Shown here: piece by piece, positions 35,288 through 49,970 of the stretch
How positions within the stretch are numbered: position 1 is the stretch's first letter
Layout of the letters: each line of letters opens with the position of its first letter
Source: Sandaracinus amylolyticus
GTDB lineage: Bacteria > Myxococcota_A > Polyangia > Polyangiales > Sandaracinaceae
Length of the DNA: 64,000 nucleotides
Assembly (NCBI RefSeq): GCF_000737325.1
Contig: NZ_CP011125.1
Location: 4,960,001-5,024,000, forward strand
Direction of reading: 5' to 3'
Notes under the pieces: generated by a model
What the model was told of the DNA's origin: nothing
The model's database searches: none
What the model saw: the letters and a program-made list of their open reading frames with translations, nothing else
Position numbers and translations under genes: made by a program

Positions 35288-36321
35288 TGAAGCTCCTCGT
35301 CGTCCTCCTCAACTACCGCACGCCGGACATGACGCTGAAGGCGCTGAAGAGCGCCTATCGCGCCATCGAGAACATCCCGGACGCGCGCATCGACATCGTC
35401 GACAACGACTCGCAGGACGGCAGCTACGACAAGCTCCGCGCGGGCGTGCGCGAGGGTCGGTACGCGCCCGAGCGCGTGCAGGTGCTCGCGAGCGATCGCA
35501 ACGGCGGCTTCGGCGCGGGCAACAACTTCGCGATCCGTCGCGCGCTCGCGAGCGAAGATCCGCCGGAGCTCGTCTACATCCTCAACAGCGACGCGTTCCC
35601 CGCCGCCGACGCGGTCGAGGTGCTCGTCGACTTCCTCGAGACGCACCCGCACGTCGGCATCGCGGGCAGCTACATCCACGGCACCGACGGCGTGCCGCAC
35701 CACACCGCGTTCCGCTTCCCCAGCCTGTGGAGCGAGCTCGAGAGCGGGCTCGCGCTCGGCGTGGTGTCGAAGCTGCTCGACGCGCATCGCGTCGCGATCG
35801 ATCCGATGCCGAGCCACACGCGCGAGGTCGACTGGCTCGCGGGCGCGAGCATGATGATGCGCGCCGAGGTGCTGCGTGAGGTCGGGCTCTTCGACGAGAC
35901 GTTCTTCCTGTACTTCGAGGAGACCGACCTGTGCCGGCGCGCGAAGCTGGCGGGCTGGCCGACGTGGTACGTCGTCGAGAGCAAGGTCGCGCACGTGGGC
36001 AGCGCGTCGACCGGCATGAAGCAGTGGCGTCGGGTGCCGACCTACTGGTTCGACTCGCGCAAGCACTACTTCACGAAGAACCACGGCGCGGCGTACCGGC
36101 GCGCGGCGGACGTCGTGTTCGCGGCGACGCACGGCGTGTACAAGGTGCGCGCGCGCATCCAGCAGAAGAAGGACCCGAACCCGCACGGCTTCTTCCGCGA
36201 CTTCCTGCGATACAACTTCGGCCTGCCGGTCCCGGTGAAGCCGGCGCCCGAGAAGCCCGAGGCGGCGAAGTCGACGGGCTCGACGGGCGCGGACAACGAC
36301 GGCGGCGTGAAGGTCGCGTAG
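35287..36321 (+). CDS. GT2-family glycosyltransferase (rhamnosyltransferase-like)
   Basis: A 344-residue GT-A enzyme opening MKLLVVLLNYRTPDMTLKAL, then DIVDNDSQDGS, RNGGFGAGNNF and the acidic YILNSDAFP. Later motifs are WLAGASMMMRAEVLREVGLFDE and FFLYFEETDLCRRAK, which fit the WbbL/RfbF-like rhamnosyltransferase group. Its ATG overlaps the PKS stop codon (TGATG). This suggests that it glycosylates the PKS product or that both work on one glycolipid. The rml operon in the window can supply dTDP-rhamnose, but the donor is an inference. The C-terminal tail is Pro/Lys-rich and low in complexity. Confidence 0.87.
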   Translation: MKLLVVLLNYRTPDMTLKALKSAYRAIENIPDARIDIVDNDSQDGSYDKLRAGVREGRYAPERVQVLASDRNGGFGAGNNFAIRRALASEDPPELVYILNSDAFPAADAVEVLVDFLETHPHVGIAGSYIHGTDGVPHHTAFRFPSLWSELESGLALGVVSKLLDAHRVAIDPMPSHTREVDWLAGASMMMRAEVLREVGLFDETFFLYFEETDLCRRAKLAGWPTWYVVESKVAHVGSASTGMKQWRRVPTYWFDSRKHYFTKNHGAAYRRAADVVFAATHGVYKVRARIQQKKDPNPHGFFRDFLRYNFGLPVPVKPAPEKPEAAKSTGSTGADNDGGVKVA

Positions 36322-36330
36322 CGCGCTGGC

Positions 36331-36563
36331 GCGCCGAACCTTCCGGCGCGCCAATCGCAGCACGGAAGCGCCGCGCCGAACCATCCGGCGCACCAGCGCA
36401 CCGCAGAAATGCCGCGCCGAACCATCCGGCGCACCAGCGCGCCGCGGAAACGCCGCGCCGGACCGTCCGGCGCACCAGCGCACCGCAGAAATGCCGCGCC
36501 GAACCATCCGGCGCACCAGCGCACCGCAGAAATGCCGCGCCGGACAGTCCGGCGCACCAGCGA
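36331..36563. repeat. Six 41/42-bp tandem repeats with hairpins
   Basis: Units start at 36331, 36373, 36414, 36455, 36496 and 36537. Each carries GCGCCG...CGGCGC; the fourth forms an almost uninterrupted dyad, GCGCCGGAC-C-GTCCGGCGC. The spacer reads ACCAGCGCACCGCAGAAATG in most copies. The array begins ten bases after the GT2 stop codon in a 938-bp gap without any recognisable gene. Confidence 0.88.
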
Positions 36564-36612
36564 GAGCTTCGCAAGCGACGGCGCACGAAGCTCTGTCCGC
36601 CAATGCGCGGTC

Positions 36613-36810
36613 GGCAACGCCCGACGGCACCTTCGCGTACCCCTCTGCCTCGCCGGCAATGCCCCACGGCACGTTCCCGTACCCCTCTGCCTCGCCGGCA
36701 ACGCCCCACGGCACGTTCCCGTACCCCTCTGCCTCGCCGGCAATGCCCCACGGCACCGTCCCGTACCCCTCTGCCGCGCCGGCGATGCCCCACGGCACCT
36801 TCCCGTGCGC
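36613..36810. repeat. Five 42-bp tandem repeats
   Basis: Units start at 36613, 36655, 36697, 36739 and 36781, exactly 42 bp apart, and share CCCCACGGCACGTTCCCGTA and CCCTCTGCCTCGCCGG. The first and last copies are the most divergent. This is a second, unrelated sequence family in the same intergenic stretch. Confidence 0.88.
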
Positions 36811-36822
36811 CGCCGTTCCCGT

Positions 36823-36925
36823 CGGCACGCTCGCGCGAAGCGCGGCGCCGTTCCCTCGGCACGCTCGCGCGAAGCGCGGCGCCGTTCCCTTCGGCACGCT
36901 CGCGCGAAGCGCGGCGCCGATCCCG
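36823..36925. repeat. Three 34/35-bp tandem repeats
   Basis: Units start at 36823, 36857 and 36892 and share CGGCACGCTCGCGCGAAGCG plus CGGCGCCGTTCCC. Each contains the short dyad CGCT...AGCG. They follow the 42-bp array almost directly. Confidence 0.8.
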
Positions 36926-36931
36926 GAACGT

Positions 36932-36954
36932 GCGATCCCGCTCCGCGGGATCGC
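36932..36954. other. Perfect 10-bp hairpin
   Basis: GCGATCCCGC and its exact complement enclose the 3-base loop TCC. It directly follows the three repeat families and resembles the single-unit hairpins of the other arrays. From here to 37259 I see no gene; the stretch should contain the promoter for the CoA-transferase genes. Confidence 0.6.
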
Positions 36955-37259
36955 GCGTTCCGCCAGCCCACCCAGAGCCCAGACCGCTGCGTCTCGCCCA
37001 TCCGTGCCGAAGCCGTGCAGCAGGGCGCGTGGCATCGCTCCCGAGCGATCCCGCAGCGAGGCCGCACGACGCAACACCGAGCGTGCATGGTCCGCGACGC
37101 ACGCTTCGCGTGCGACGCGGACACTCCGCCTCCCGACGTCTCACCGGCTCGTGATCGGCAGCTCGCGAGGACTAGCGAGGGAGCTGCCACGCGCCCGCAC
37201 CGAAGCGCTCCCGTTCGCGTTGCCACCCCGACGCGAGGTCTGATACGACCCAGCCCCGT

Positions 37260-37976
37260 ATGGACAAGGTCTACGAGAGCGCCCTCGCCGCGGTGCGCGA
37301 CATCCCTGACGGCGCGGCCATCGCCGCCGGTGGCTTCGGTCTCTGCGGCATCCCCGAGCTCTGCATCGCGGCCCTGCGCGAGCGCGGGGTGAAGAACCTG
37401 ACCTTCGTCTCGAACAACTGCGGCGTCGACGACTTCGGCCTCGGGATCCTTCTGCAGAACAAGCAGATCAAGAAGATGATCTCGAGCTACGTCGGCGAGA
37501 ACAAGGAGTTCGAGCGCCAGTACCTCAGCGGCGAGCTCGAGGTCGAGCTCACGCCGCAGGGCACGCTCGCCGAGCGCCTGCGCGCCGGCGGCGCGGGCAT
37601 CCCCGCGTTCTACACGCCGACCGGCTACGGCACGCTCGTCGCCGAGGGCAAGGAGACGCGCGAGTTCGACGGCAAGCACTACGTGCTCGAGCGCGGCATC
37701 ACGACCGACTTCGCGATCGTGAAGGCGTGGAAGGCCGACCGCTACGGCAACCTCGTGTACCGGCTCGCCGCGAAGAACTTCAACCCGCTCGCCGCGATGG
37801 CGGGTCGAATCACGATCGCCGAGGTCGAGGAGATCGTCGAGGTCGGCGCGATCGCGCCGCACGAGATCGACACCCCCGGCGTCTACGTGCATCGCGTCGT
37901 CGCGGGCGCGCACGAGAAGCGCATCGAGCGCCGCACCGTGCAGCCGAAGAGCGGCGCGCAGAAGAAGGGAGCGTGA
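37260..37976 (+). CDS. scoA: 3-oxoacid CoA-transferase subunit A
   Basis: A 238-residue alpha subunit of the succinyl-CoA:3-ketoacid (or acetate/acetoacetyl) CoA-transferase family. Signature stretches are [56 protein letters not shown] and [15 protein letters not shown]. With subunit B it moves CoA between succinate and acetoacetate, which feeds ketone bodies or branched substrates into central metabolism. The B subunit gene follows at once. It looks like housekeeping metabolism rather than part of the polysaccharide locus. Confidence 0.93.
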   Translation: MDKVYESALAAVRDIPDGAAIAAGGFGLCGIPELCIAALRERGVKNLTFVSNNCGVDDFGLGILLQNKQIKKMISSYVGENKEFERQYLSGELEVELTPQGTLAERLRAGGAGIPAFYTPTGYGTLVAEGKETREFDGKHYVLERGITTDFAIVKAWKADRYGNLVYRLAAKNFNPLAAMAGRITIAEVEEIVEVGAIAPHEIDTPGVYVHRVVAGAHEKRIERRTVQPKSGAQKKGA

Positions 37977-37981
37977 TCCAG

Positions 37982-38659
<678 letters not shown>

Positions 38660-38732
38660 TCTCTCCCCGGCCGCTGCGCGGCGCGCTGCCACGCACGACC
38701 AGAGCGGCTCGTGCGTTGCAGCGCGCTCGCGC

Positions 38733-39788
38733 ATGCGGGTCTGCGTCGCTCTGCTCGTCGCGGTTCTGTTCGGGTGCACGTCGCGCGAGCCGCTCGGCGG
38801 TGACGCCGAGGCCTCGCTGGTGGTGCGCGACGGCGCTGCGTGCGCGACCGGGTGCGCGCTCGACACGCCGGTGCTCGTGGGCGCCGAGCTCGTCGCGGAC
38901 GTCGTGACGACGGTGGAGCTCGACGGCATCGAGGCGCGCGCGATCGACGGCGCGACGATGAGCGCGTGGGTCGAGCCGGTGCGCCTCTGCTGCGGCGTCG
39001 GCGAAGGTGCCAGCTGCTTCCGGATGCACGCGGCGGCGGTCACGTGCGGCGGCGAGGAGACGACGAGGCCGCGCGTCGTGATGCGCGCGCTGCGCGTCGG
39101 CGAGACGGCGATCGAGGTCGCCGATGGCGAGGACGTGATCGGCACGGTCCCGGTGCGCGTCGAGGACGCGATCGAGGTGAACGTCGTGTCGGCGCTGAGC
39201 ACGACCGACGCGCCCGACGTGATGCCCGGTGCGATCGACGGGCGCATGCAGTCGATCGCGCTGCGCGCCGGGCAAGCGATGCGGGTCTCGCTCGTGGCGA
39301 TCGGGCCCGACGGCGCACGGCTGCTCGCGAGCGGCGCGCCGAGCGCGCGCATCGCGGACACACGCGTGGCGAGCGTGAGCCCCGCGAGCGGCGTCTGCAG
39401 CGGTGAGGTCGCGGACGGGCCGCTCGTGCAGCTCGAGGGCGTCGCGAGCGGACAGACCGCGCTCACGGTGCGCGCAGGGAGCGCGAGCGCGACGCTGCCG
39501 GTGGTGGTGAGCGCGGGATGCGACGGCGCGCGCGTCGAGCCGAGCGACGTCGCGTGCGAGAGCGACGCCGACTGCGCGCCCGTCGCGTGCTGCCACGCGA
39601 GCGCGTGCGGCGCGGCGAGCGACGCGCCGTCGTGCCAGGGCGAGGCGTGCACGCTCGAGTGCCGCGAGGGCACGCTCGACTGCGGCGGGCGCTGCTTGTG
39701 CCTCGAGGGGCGCTGCGCGGCGTACATCGCGTCGATGGATCCCGAGTGCGAGCCCCCGGTGTTGCCGCCGATCGACGTGCCGTTCTGA
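38733..39788 (+). CDS. Secreted lipoprotein with Cys-rich C-terminus
   Basis: A 351-residue protein with a short lipoprotein signal (MRVCVALLVAVLFGC, Cys15). The central part has beta-rich Ig-like stretches (VRVEDAIEVNVV, GVASGQTALTVRAGSASATLPVVV) similar to BIG-type bacterial Ig-like domains. The last 80 residues hold about 14 cysteines (CESDADCAPVACCHASACG, CTLECREG, CGGRCLCLEGRC), a pattern common in myxobacterial surface lipoproteins. No enzymatic motif is visible. It is convergent with the uvrA-like gene. Confidence 0.65.
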   Translation: MRVCVALLVAVLFGCTSREPLGGDAEASLVVRDGAACATGCALDTPVLVGAELVADVVTTVELDGIEARAIDGATMSAWVEPVRLCCGVGEGASCFRMHAAAVTCGGEETTRPRVVMRALRVGETAIEVADGEDVIGTVPVRVEDAIEVNVVSALSTTDAPDVMPGAIDGRMQSIALRAGQAMRVSLVAIGPDGARLLASGAPSARIADTRVASVSPASGVCSGEVADGPLVQLEGVASGQTALTVRAGSASATLPVVVSAGCDGARVEPSDVACESDADCAPVACCHASACGAASDAPSCQGEACTLECREGTLDCGGRCLCLEGRCAAYIASMDPECEPPVLPPIDVPF

Positions 39789-39815
39789 GCGGCGCAGCGC
39801 GCGCGGTGACGCCGA

Positions 39816-45269
<5,454 letters not shown>

Positions 45270-45292
45270 CGGTGACTGCTATCTCGTTTCGC

Positions 45293-46339
45293 GTGGCTCT
45301 GAGCCGACGGTGGGCCGGAGCGGCGCTCCGGGCGGGGGCGCTAGTTCTAGGGATGTTGCTGGGGGTGTCCAGCGCTCCCGCGGCCGCCCAGACCGCGCGC
45401 GAGCGGGCCCGCACGGCGCGCGTGGACGCGCTGCTGGCGCAGGCGGAGCGCGCAGCGGCGGCGGGGCGAGCTCCGCGCGCGTTGGCGCCGCTGCGGCGCG
45501 CGATCGCGACCGCTCCGAGTGATGCGCGCGCACCGCTCCGGCTCGCCGAGCTGCTCCTGCCCGATCGGGTGGACGCGCGCGCGGCGGCACCGACGGCCGC
45601 GATGCAGCGCGACGCGGCCGAGGCGCGACGCGTCCTCGAGACGTGGCTCGCGACGGATCCCCAGGATCCCGCGGTGCGACGGCGCGCGAGCGCGATGCGC
45701 TGGTGGGCGGCCGCCATCGCAGAGGAACACGGCGCGGCGATCGACGGGGTCACGCGCGAGGCCGGTCTCCAGGACGACGCCGCGGCGAGCGCGCTGCGAC
45801 GTCTCGCAGCGCTCGCGATCGTGCGCGACGACCTCGGTGGCGCGCGGCGTGCGCTCGAGGCCGCGCGGCGTGCGATGCCGCAGGACACCGACGTCCTCGC
45901 GGAGCTCGCGACGGTCGCGCTCGCACAGGGCCGCGCGAGCGAAGCGGTCACGCTCTTCGAGGCCGTCGTCGCGCGCCGTCCCGGCGATCTCGAGGCGCTG
46001 CGCGACGTCGCGGGCGCGCGGCTCGCTGCCGGCGACGCGGCATCTGCGGCGCGCACGCTCGAGAGCGTCGCGCGTCAGCTCCCGACGAGCGGGGAGGTGC
46101 GCCTGGAGCTCGCACGTGCACGCCTCGAGGCGGGCGACCGCGAGGGCGGGATCACGGCCGCGCGCGAAGCGCTGGCGCTCGCGGCGGACGACGACGCCGA
46201 GCCCGCGATCGTCCTCGGCCAGGCGCTCGCTGCTGCGGGCCGCGACGACGAGGCGCGCCGGGCGCTCGAGGACGCGCTCCGCCGCAGGCCCGGGAGCCCG
46301 CGCGCCACCGAGGCGCTCCGAGCGCTACGGAATCCGTAG
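45293..46339 (+). CDS. Secreted TPR-repeat protein
   Basis: A protein of about 348 residues with a signal peptide (ALRAGALVLGMLLGVSSAPAAAQ) and an almost entirely helical Ala/Arg-rich body with tetratricopeptide spacing (for example PQDTDVLAELATVALAQGRA and PGDLEALRDVAGARLAAGDA). It probably works as a periplasmic protein-interaction scaffold. The start is uncertain. A GTG at 45257 gives twelve more residues but would overlap the divergent uvrA-like start. It is convergent with the Bat operon, with three bases between the stops. Confidence 0.65.
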   Translation: MALSRRWAGAALRAGALVLGMLLGVSSAPAAAQTARERARTARVDALLAQAERAAAAGRAPRALAPLRRAIATAPSDARAPLRLAELLLPDRVDARAAAPTAAMQRDAAEARRVLETWLATDPQDPAVRRRASAMRWWAAAIAEEHGAAIDGVTREAGLQDDAAASALRRLAALAIVRDDLGGARRALEAARRAMPQDTDVLAELATVALAQGRASEAVTLFEAVVARRPGDLEALRDVAGARLAAGDAASAARTLESVARQLPTSGEVRLELARARLEAGDREGGITAAREALALAADDDAEPAIVLGQALAAAGRDDEARRALEDALRRRPGSPRATEALRALRNP

Positions 46340-46342
46340 CGG

Positions 46343-47125
46343 TCAGTCGAGCCGCACGACCTTCGCGCCCTCGACCCAGCCCTCGTGCGCACCCGCGCGC
46401 ACGCGGAGCCACGCGCCGTCCTCACCCACGATCCACGCGCGCTCGCCCTCGCGCGCCCGTCCGCGCTCCTGCGCGTCCTCGTGCGGCCCTTCGCGCAGCG
46501 CGACGCGATCCTCGATCACGACCGCCGGCGCGCCCTCGTCGAACGCGCCCGAGCGGATCGCGAGCCCGAGGGACGCCGCCCCGAGCGCGATGCCGAGCAG
46601 CGGCGCGCCGATGCCGAGCGCGAGCCGCGCGGTCTCGCGGCGCACGAAGAGGAACGCAGCGAGCACCGCGAAGAAGAGCGCGTCGAGCACCAACACCGCG
46701 CCCGCGAGCGCGTCGCGCGAGAGGCGCCCGAACACCGCGTGCGCGAGCCCGTCGTCGCTCGCCATCGTCGCCTCGCCCTCGCGATCCGCGCGACGCGACG
46801 CGAGCGCATCGCGCGCGTGCTGCAGCGCGCGCGATGCTTCGGAGTCCGAAGGACGCACGCGCAGCGCCCGTTCGTAGGCCGCGATCGCGCGGCCGTGACG
46901 TCCTTCGCGCGCGTAGGCCGTGCCGAGGTTGTAGAAGACGTCGGCATCCCGCACGCCGAGCTCCACCAGCTCCTCGTAGCGTTCCGCGGCATCGTCGTAC
47001 GCGCCCCGGAAGTACGCCTCGTTGCCCGCGCGGAAGAGATCGTCGAGCGTCTCGGCGCGCGCGCTCGAGCTCGCGAGCGCGAGGCACGCGAGGGCGAACG
47101 CCGAGGTCACGAGCGCGCGCCTCAT
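46343..47125 (-). CDS. BatE-like TPR/SH3 membrane protein
   Basis: A 260-residue protein with a signal peptide (ALVTSAFALACLALASSSARA) and TPR repeats (GNEAYFRGAYDDAAERYEELV, DVFYNLGTAYAREGRHGRAIAAYERALRV). Two membrane helices lie near 140-195. A C-terminal SH3-like segment (DRVALREGPHEDA, GEDGAWLRVRAGAHEGWVEG) ends the protein. This is the BatE architecture. It is the last gene of the Bat operon; its ATG overlaps the BatD stop. In other bacteria the Bat proteins form an inner-membrane complex linked to stress tolerance, with unresolved molecular function. Confidence 0.78.
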   Translation of the reverse strand: MRRALVTSAFALACLALASSSARAETLDDLFRAGNEAYFRGAYDDAAERYEELVELGVRDADVFYNLGTAYAREGRHGRAIAAYERALRVRPSDSEASRALQHARDALASRRADREGEATMASDDGLAHAVFGRLSRDALAGAVLVLDALFFAVLAAFLFVRRETARLALGIGAPLLGIALGAASLGLAIRSGAFDEGAPAVVIEDRVALREGPHEDAQERGRAREGERAWIVGEDGAWLRVRAGAHEGWVEGAKVVRLD

Positions 47126-48993
47126 CGCTCGTCCTCCGCGGTGGGCACGAAGCGATCGAGCTCGCCGATCAGCTCCCTCGCGCGCGCGAGCGCGCTCTGC
47201 ATCTCGTCGCGCTCCGCGGCGCTCGCGCTGAAGCGCGCCATCTCGTACGCCTCGAGCTCCTCGACCACGCGCTTCGCGAGCGCGTCGCTCATCCCGCGCT
47301 CGACGAGCCGACGCTCGAGCTGCCGGTGCGTGACGCTGCCCACCGACTCGCCCAGCCGCCCCTCGATCACCGAGCGCAGCGCCAGCGTGAGCGCCGCGTA
47401 GAACGCGCGCGCATCGCCCTGCGCTGCGTGCGACTCCGCGACGGCGAGGCGCTTGCGCGCCTCCTTCGTGACCTTCTGCGGCGAGCTCTGCGCGCCGCGG
47501 GCCGCCGCGCGACGGCGCGCCGCGATGCCGATCACCAGCCCCAGCCACGCGAGCGGGAACGCCGCGACGGCCCACGGATACCACGCGCGATCCGCGAGCG
47601 CGGTGTCGCCCCGCGCGAGCTCGCTGCGCGTGCGGACCGGACCGAGCTGCGCCACGTGCTCGGCGTCGGGCGGTGCCGGCCTCGCCTCGTCGCTCTGCGC
47701 GCTCGGGATCGATCCGCCGACCGGATTGCCGGCCGCCATCAGCGTGATCGGCGCGCTCTCGACGACGCGGTACGCACCGCTCGCGGGATCGAACGTCGCG
47801 ACGCGGAACGGCGGGATCGTGTACGTGCCCTCGCGCTCCGGCACGACGAGCCACTCGAACGTGCGCGTGCCCGCGACGAGATCGCCCGGCGCGCTGATCT
47901 CGTCGCGCGTCTGCGGCGCGAGCACGCGGAGCCCGTCGAGCTGCGGACCTTCGATGCGCAGTGCCTGCACGTGACCGCTGCCCGTCGCGCGCAGCGTGAG
48001 GGTGACGGCGTCGCCGGTCGGCACCTGCGTGCGATCGAGCGACGCCTCGAGGCCGAGCTGACCGACGTGCACCTCGCCGGGGGGTCGGCCTTCGTCGGGC
48101 AGCGGTCGCACGCTCACGGTGAGCGGCACGCCGGTGCGCTCGACGTCGGGCTGCGGACCGCCCGCGAAGATGTCGAACACGCTGCCCATCGGGATCGTGA
48201 CGGTCGGCGCGCCGATCGTGAGATCACCCTCGCGGAGCGGGAACGCCGCGAACCGGCGCAGCACGTACACGCGAAACGGCACCGACCCGACGACCTGCGT
48301 GGTCGCGTCGAGCGTGCGCGCGGGCGGCAGCAGATCGTGCACCCAGAACCCGTCGGTCGTGGGCTCACGCGTGATCGTCGGGGAGCCGCGCAGCGCGCCG
48401 CGCACGTAGAGGTAGAGCGTGACGGTGATCTGCTCGCCTGGCCGCGCCTCGGAGCGATCGACCACGGTGCGCAGGAACGCCTGATCGTCGTAGATCGCGC
48501 CGTCGAGCGTGCCGGTCGGCGGCGCCGAGGACGGCTGTTGAGGCTGCGGCTGTGGTTGCTGCTGCCCCTGCGGCGAGCCGGCGCCACCGACGACGATCGT
48601 GAGCGCGTTGCCGACGTACTCCCGGCCTTCGATCGTCACGCGCGGCGCGCGCAGATCGAAGCGCCCGGGCTGGCTCGCGCGCAGCACGAACAGGTAGACC
48701 GCCGTCGACTGCACGACCTGCGTCTGCGAGCCGAACCCGAAGCTGAACTGCATCGGGCGCGAGACCTGCTGGCTCAGCACGTCGAACGCCGAGAGGTCCG
48801 GCAGCTCGGGCTGCGGCGCCTGCGCGTTGCTGACGTCGACGCGCACTTGCAGGCGGAACGTGTCCCCGATGTTCACCTGCGTGCGATCGGCGCTCATCGT
48901 CACGTTCGCCGACTGCGCGCGCACCGCGACCGGCGCGAGCGCGAGCACGAAGCACGCGGCAGCGAACGGCGAGAGCGCGCGACGCATCGTCAC
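47122..48993 (-). CDS. BatD-like protein
   Basis: A 623-residue secreted protein anchored by one C-terminal membrane helix (about 475-500). After the signal peptide, the periplasmic part has several Ig-like beta-domains. They begin VTMSADRTQVNIGDTFRLQVRV and continue with PGEQITVTLYLYVRG and LDRTQVPTGDAVTLTLRATG; this is the BatD/oxygen-tolerance domain pattern. A Pro/Gln linker (about 138-155) separates the first two. A cytoplasmic helical tail follows. The GTG at 48993 overlaps the BatC stop as GTGA; an ATG two codons later is also possible. Confidence 0.82.
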   Translation of the reverse strand: MTMRRALSPFAAACFVLALAPVAVRAQSANVTMSADRTQVNIGDTFRLQVRVDVSNAQAPQPELPDLSAFDVLSQQVSRPMQFSFGFGSQTQVVQSTAVYLFVLRASQPGRFDLRAPRVTIEGREYVGNALTIVVGGAGSPQGQQQPQPQPQQPSSAPPTGTLDGAIYDDQAFLRTVVDRSEARPGEQITVTLYLYVRGALRGSPTITREPTTDGFWVHDLLPPARTLDATTQVVGSVPFRVYVLRRFAAFPLREGDLTIGAPTVTIPMGSVFDIFAGGPQPDVERTGVPLTVSVRPLPDEGRPPGEVHVGQLGLEASLDRTQVPTGDAVTLTLRATGSGHVQALRIEGPQLDGLRVLAPQTRDEISAPGDLVAGTRTFEWLVVPEREGTYTIPPFRVATFDPASGAYRVVESAPITLMAAGNPVGGSIPSAQSDEARPAPPDAEHVAQLGPVRTRSELARGDTALADRAWYPWAVAAFPLAWLGLVIGIAARRRAAARGAQSSPQKVTKEARKRLAVAESHAAQGDARAFYAALTLALRSVIEGRLGESVGSVTHRQLERRLVERGMSDALAKRVVEELEAYEMARFSASAAERDEMQSALARARELIGELDRFVPTAEDER

Positions 48994-49970
48994 CAGTCGC
49001 GCTCCACGCGCCGCTGCTCGCGCTGTCCGCGAGCGCGCGCCATCGAGCGCTCGAGGTTCTCTTCACCGTCCTGCAGCGCATCGAGCACGCGCTCCATGTC
49101 GGGCGGAAGCGAGCGCTCCTGGGTGCCCGAGGCCTCCGACTCGCTCTCGCCGCTCGGCTGATCTTCGCGCTGCCCCTCGGGGCTCTCACCGGGCTGCTGC
49201 GAGTCCTGAGAGTCCTGCTGCTGCTGATCGTCGCGCTCGCCGGAGTCGGACGAGTCGTCCTGCTGATCCTGCTGCTGCGAGTCCTGCTGGTCCTGCTGCT
49301 GGTCCTGTTGGTCCTGCTGCTGCTGGTCCTGCTGGTCCTGCTGCTGCTGGTCCTGTTGGTCCTGCTGCTGCTGGTCCTGTTGGTCCTGCTGCTGCTGGTC
49401 CTGTTGGTCCTGCTGCTGCTGGTCCTGTTGGTCCTGCTGCTCTTGCTGGTCCTGCTGCTGTTGCTGCTCCTCCTGCTCGCGGATGCGCCGCAGCGCGAGC
49501 TCGAGGTTCCAGCCAGCATCGCGGTTCCCGGGCACCTGACGCAGCGAGCTGCGGAACGCGTCCGCGGCCTCGCGGAACAGGCGCTGCGCTTCCTCGTGGT
49601 TCTCCTCGCCCGCGGCCGCGTCCGCCTGCTGGTAGAACGCGAGGCCCAGGTTGTAGTGCGCTGCCCCGCGGATCTCGCGGCTCGCGGGAGGCTCGGTCGC
49701 GAGCCGCAGCGCCTCGCGCGCCGGATCGAGCTGACCCGCCGCGAGCAGCGCGAGCCCGCGATCGAGGTGCACGCCCGCTTCGCTGGGCAGCGCGCGCGCT
49801 GCTCGGTCGTACGCCGCGAGCGCGCCCGCGTGATCGCCCGCCGCGAGGAGCTCGTTGCCCTCGCGCACGTCGCCGTTCTCGCTCCGGAACAGCTCCCACG
49901 CCGACGCGCGCGCCGGCATCGCCGCCATCATCGCGAGCCCGATCGAGAAGAGCACGGTGCGCGTCGTCAT
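48990..49970 (-). CDS. BatC-like TPR protein with a long Gln/Asp tract
   Basis: A 326-residue protein with a signal peptide, TPR repeats at about 30-160 (GNELLAAGDHAGALAAYDRA, AHYNLGLAFYQQADAA, NRDAGWNLELALRRI) and then a tract of about 75 residues made almost only of Gln and Asp. The rest is an acidic Ser/Gly/Glu segment and a basic Arg-rich tail. The TPR order after two VWA proteins matches BatC. The tract is coded by a 24-bp tandem repeat, so its length probably varies between strains. The ATG overlaps the stop of the upstream VWA gene by four bases. Confidence 0.78.
   Translation of the reverse strand: MTTRTVLFSIGLAMMAAMPARASAWELFRSENGDVREGNELLAAGDHAGALAAYDRAARALPSEAGVHLDRGLALLAAGQLDPAREALRLATEPPASREIRGAAHYNLGLAFYQQADAAAGEENHEEAQRLFREAADAFRSSLRQVPGNRDAGWNLELALRRIREQEEQQQQQDQQEQQDQQDQQQQDQQDQQQQDQQDQQQQDQQDQQQQDQQDQQQQDQQDQQQDQQDSQQQDQQDDSSDSGERDDQQQQDSQDSQQPGESPEGQREDQPSGESESEASGTQERSLPPDMERVLDALQDGEENLERSMARARGQREQRRVERDW
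49305..49448. repeat. Six 24-bp in-frame tandem repeats inside batC
   Basis: Units start at 49305, 49329, 49353, 49377, 49401 and 49425; three of them are nearly exact copies of CTGTTGGTCCTGCTGCTG plus six bases. On the coding strand each unit encodes eight residues of Gln and Asp. The 24-bp period keeps the reading frame whatever the copy number. Confidence 0.88.

Noticed and set aside
36071-37144. Minus-strand frame across the repeat-filled gap
   Set aside because: The predicted protein only echoes the tandem repeats (G/A/R-rich periodic sequence) and overlaps the end of the GT2 gene; no start signal or homology pattern is visible.
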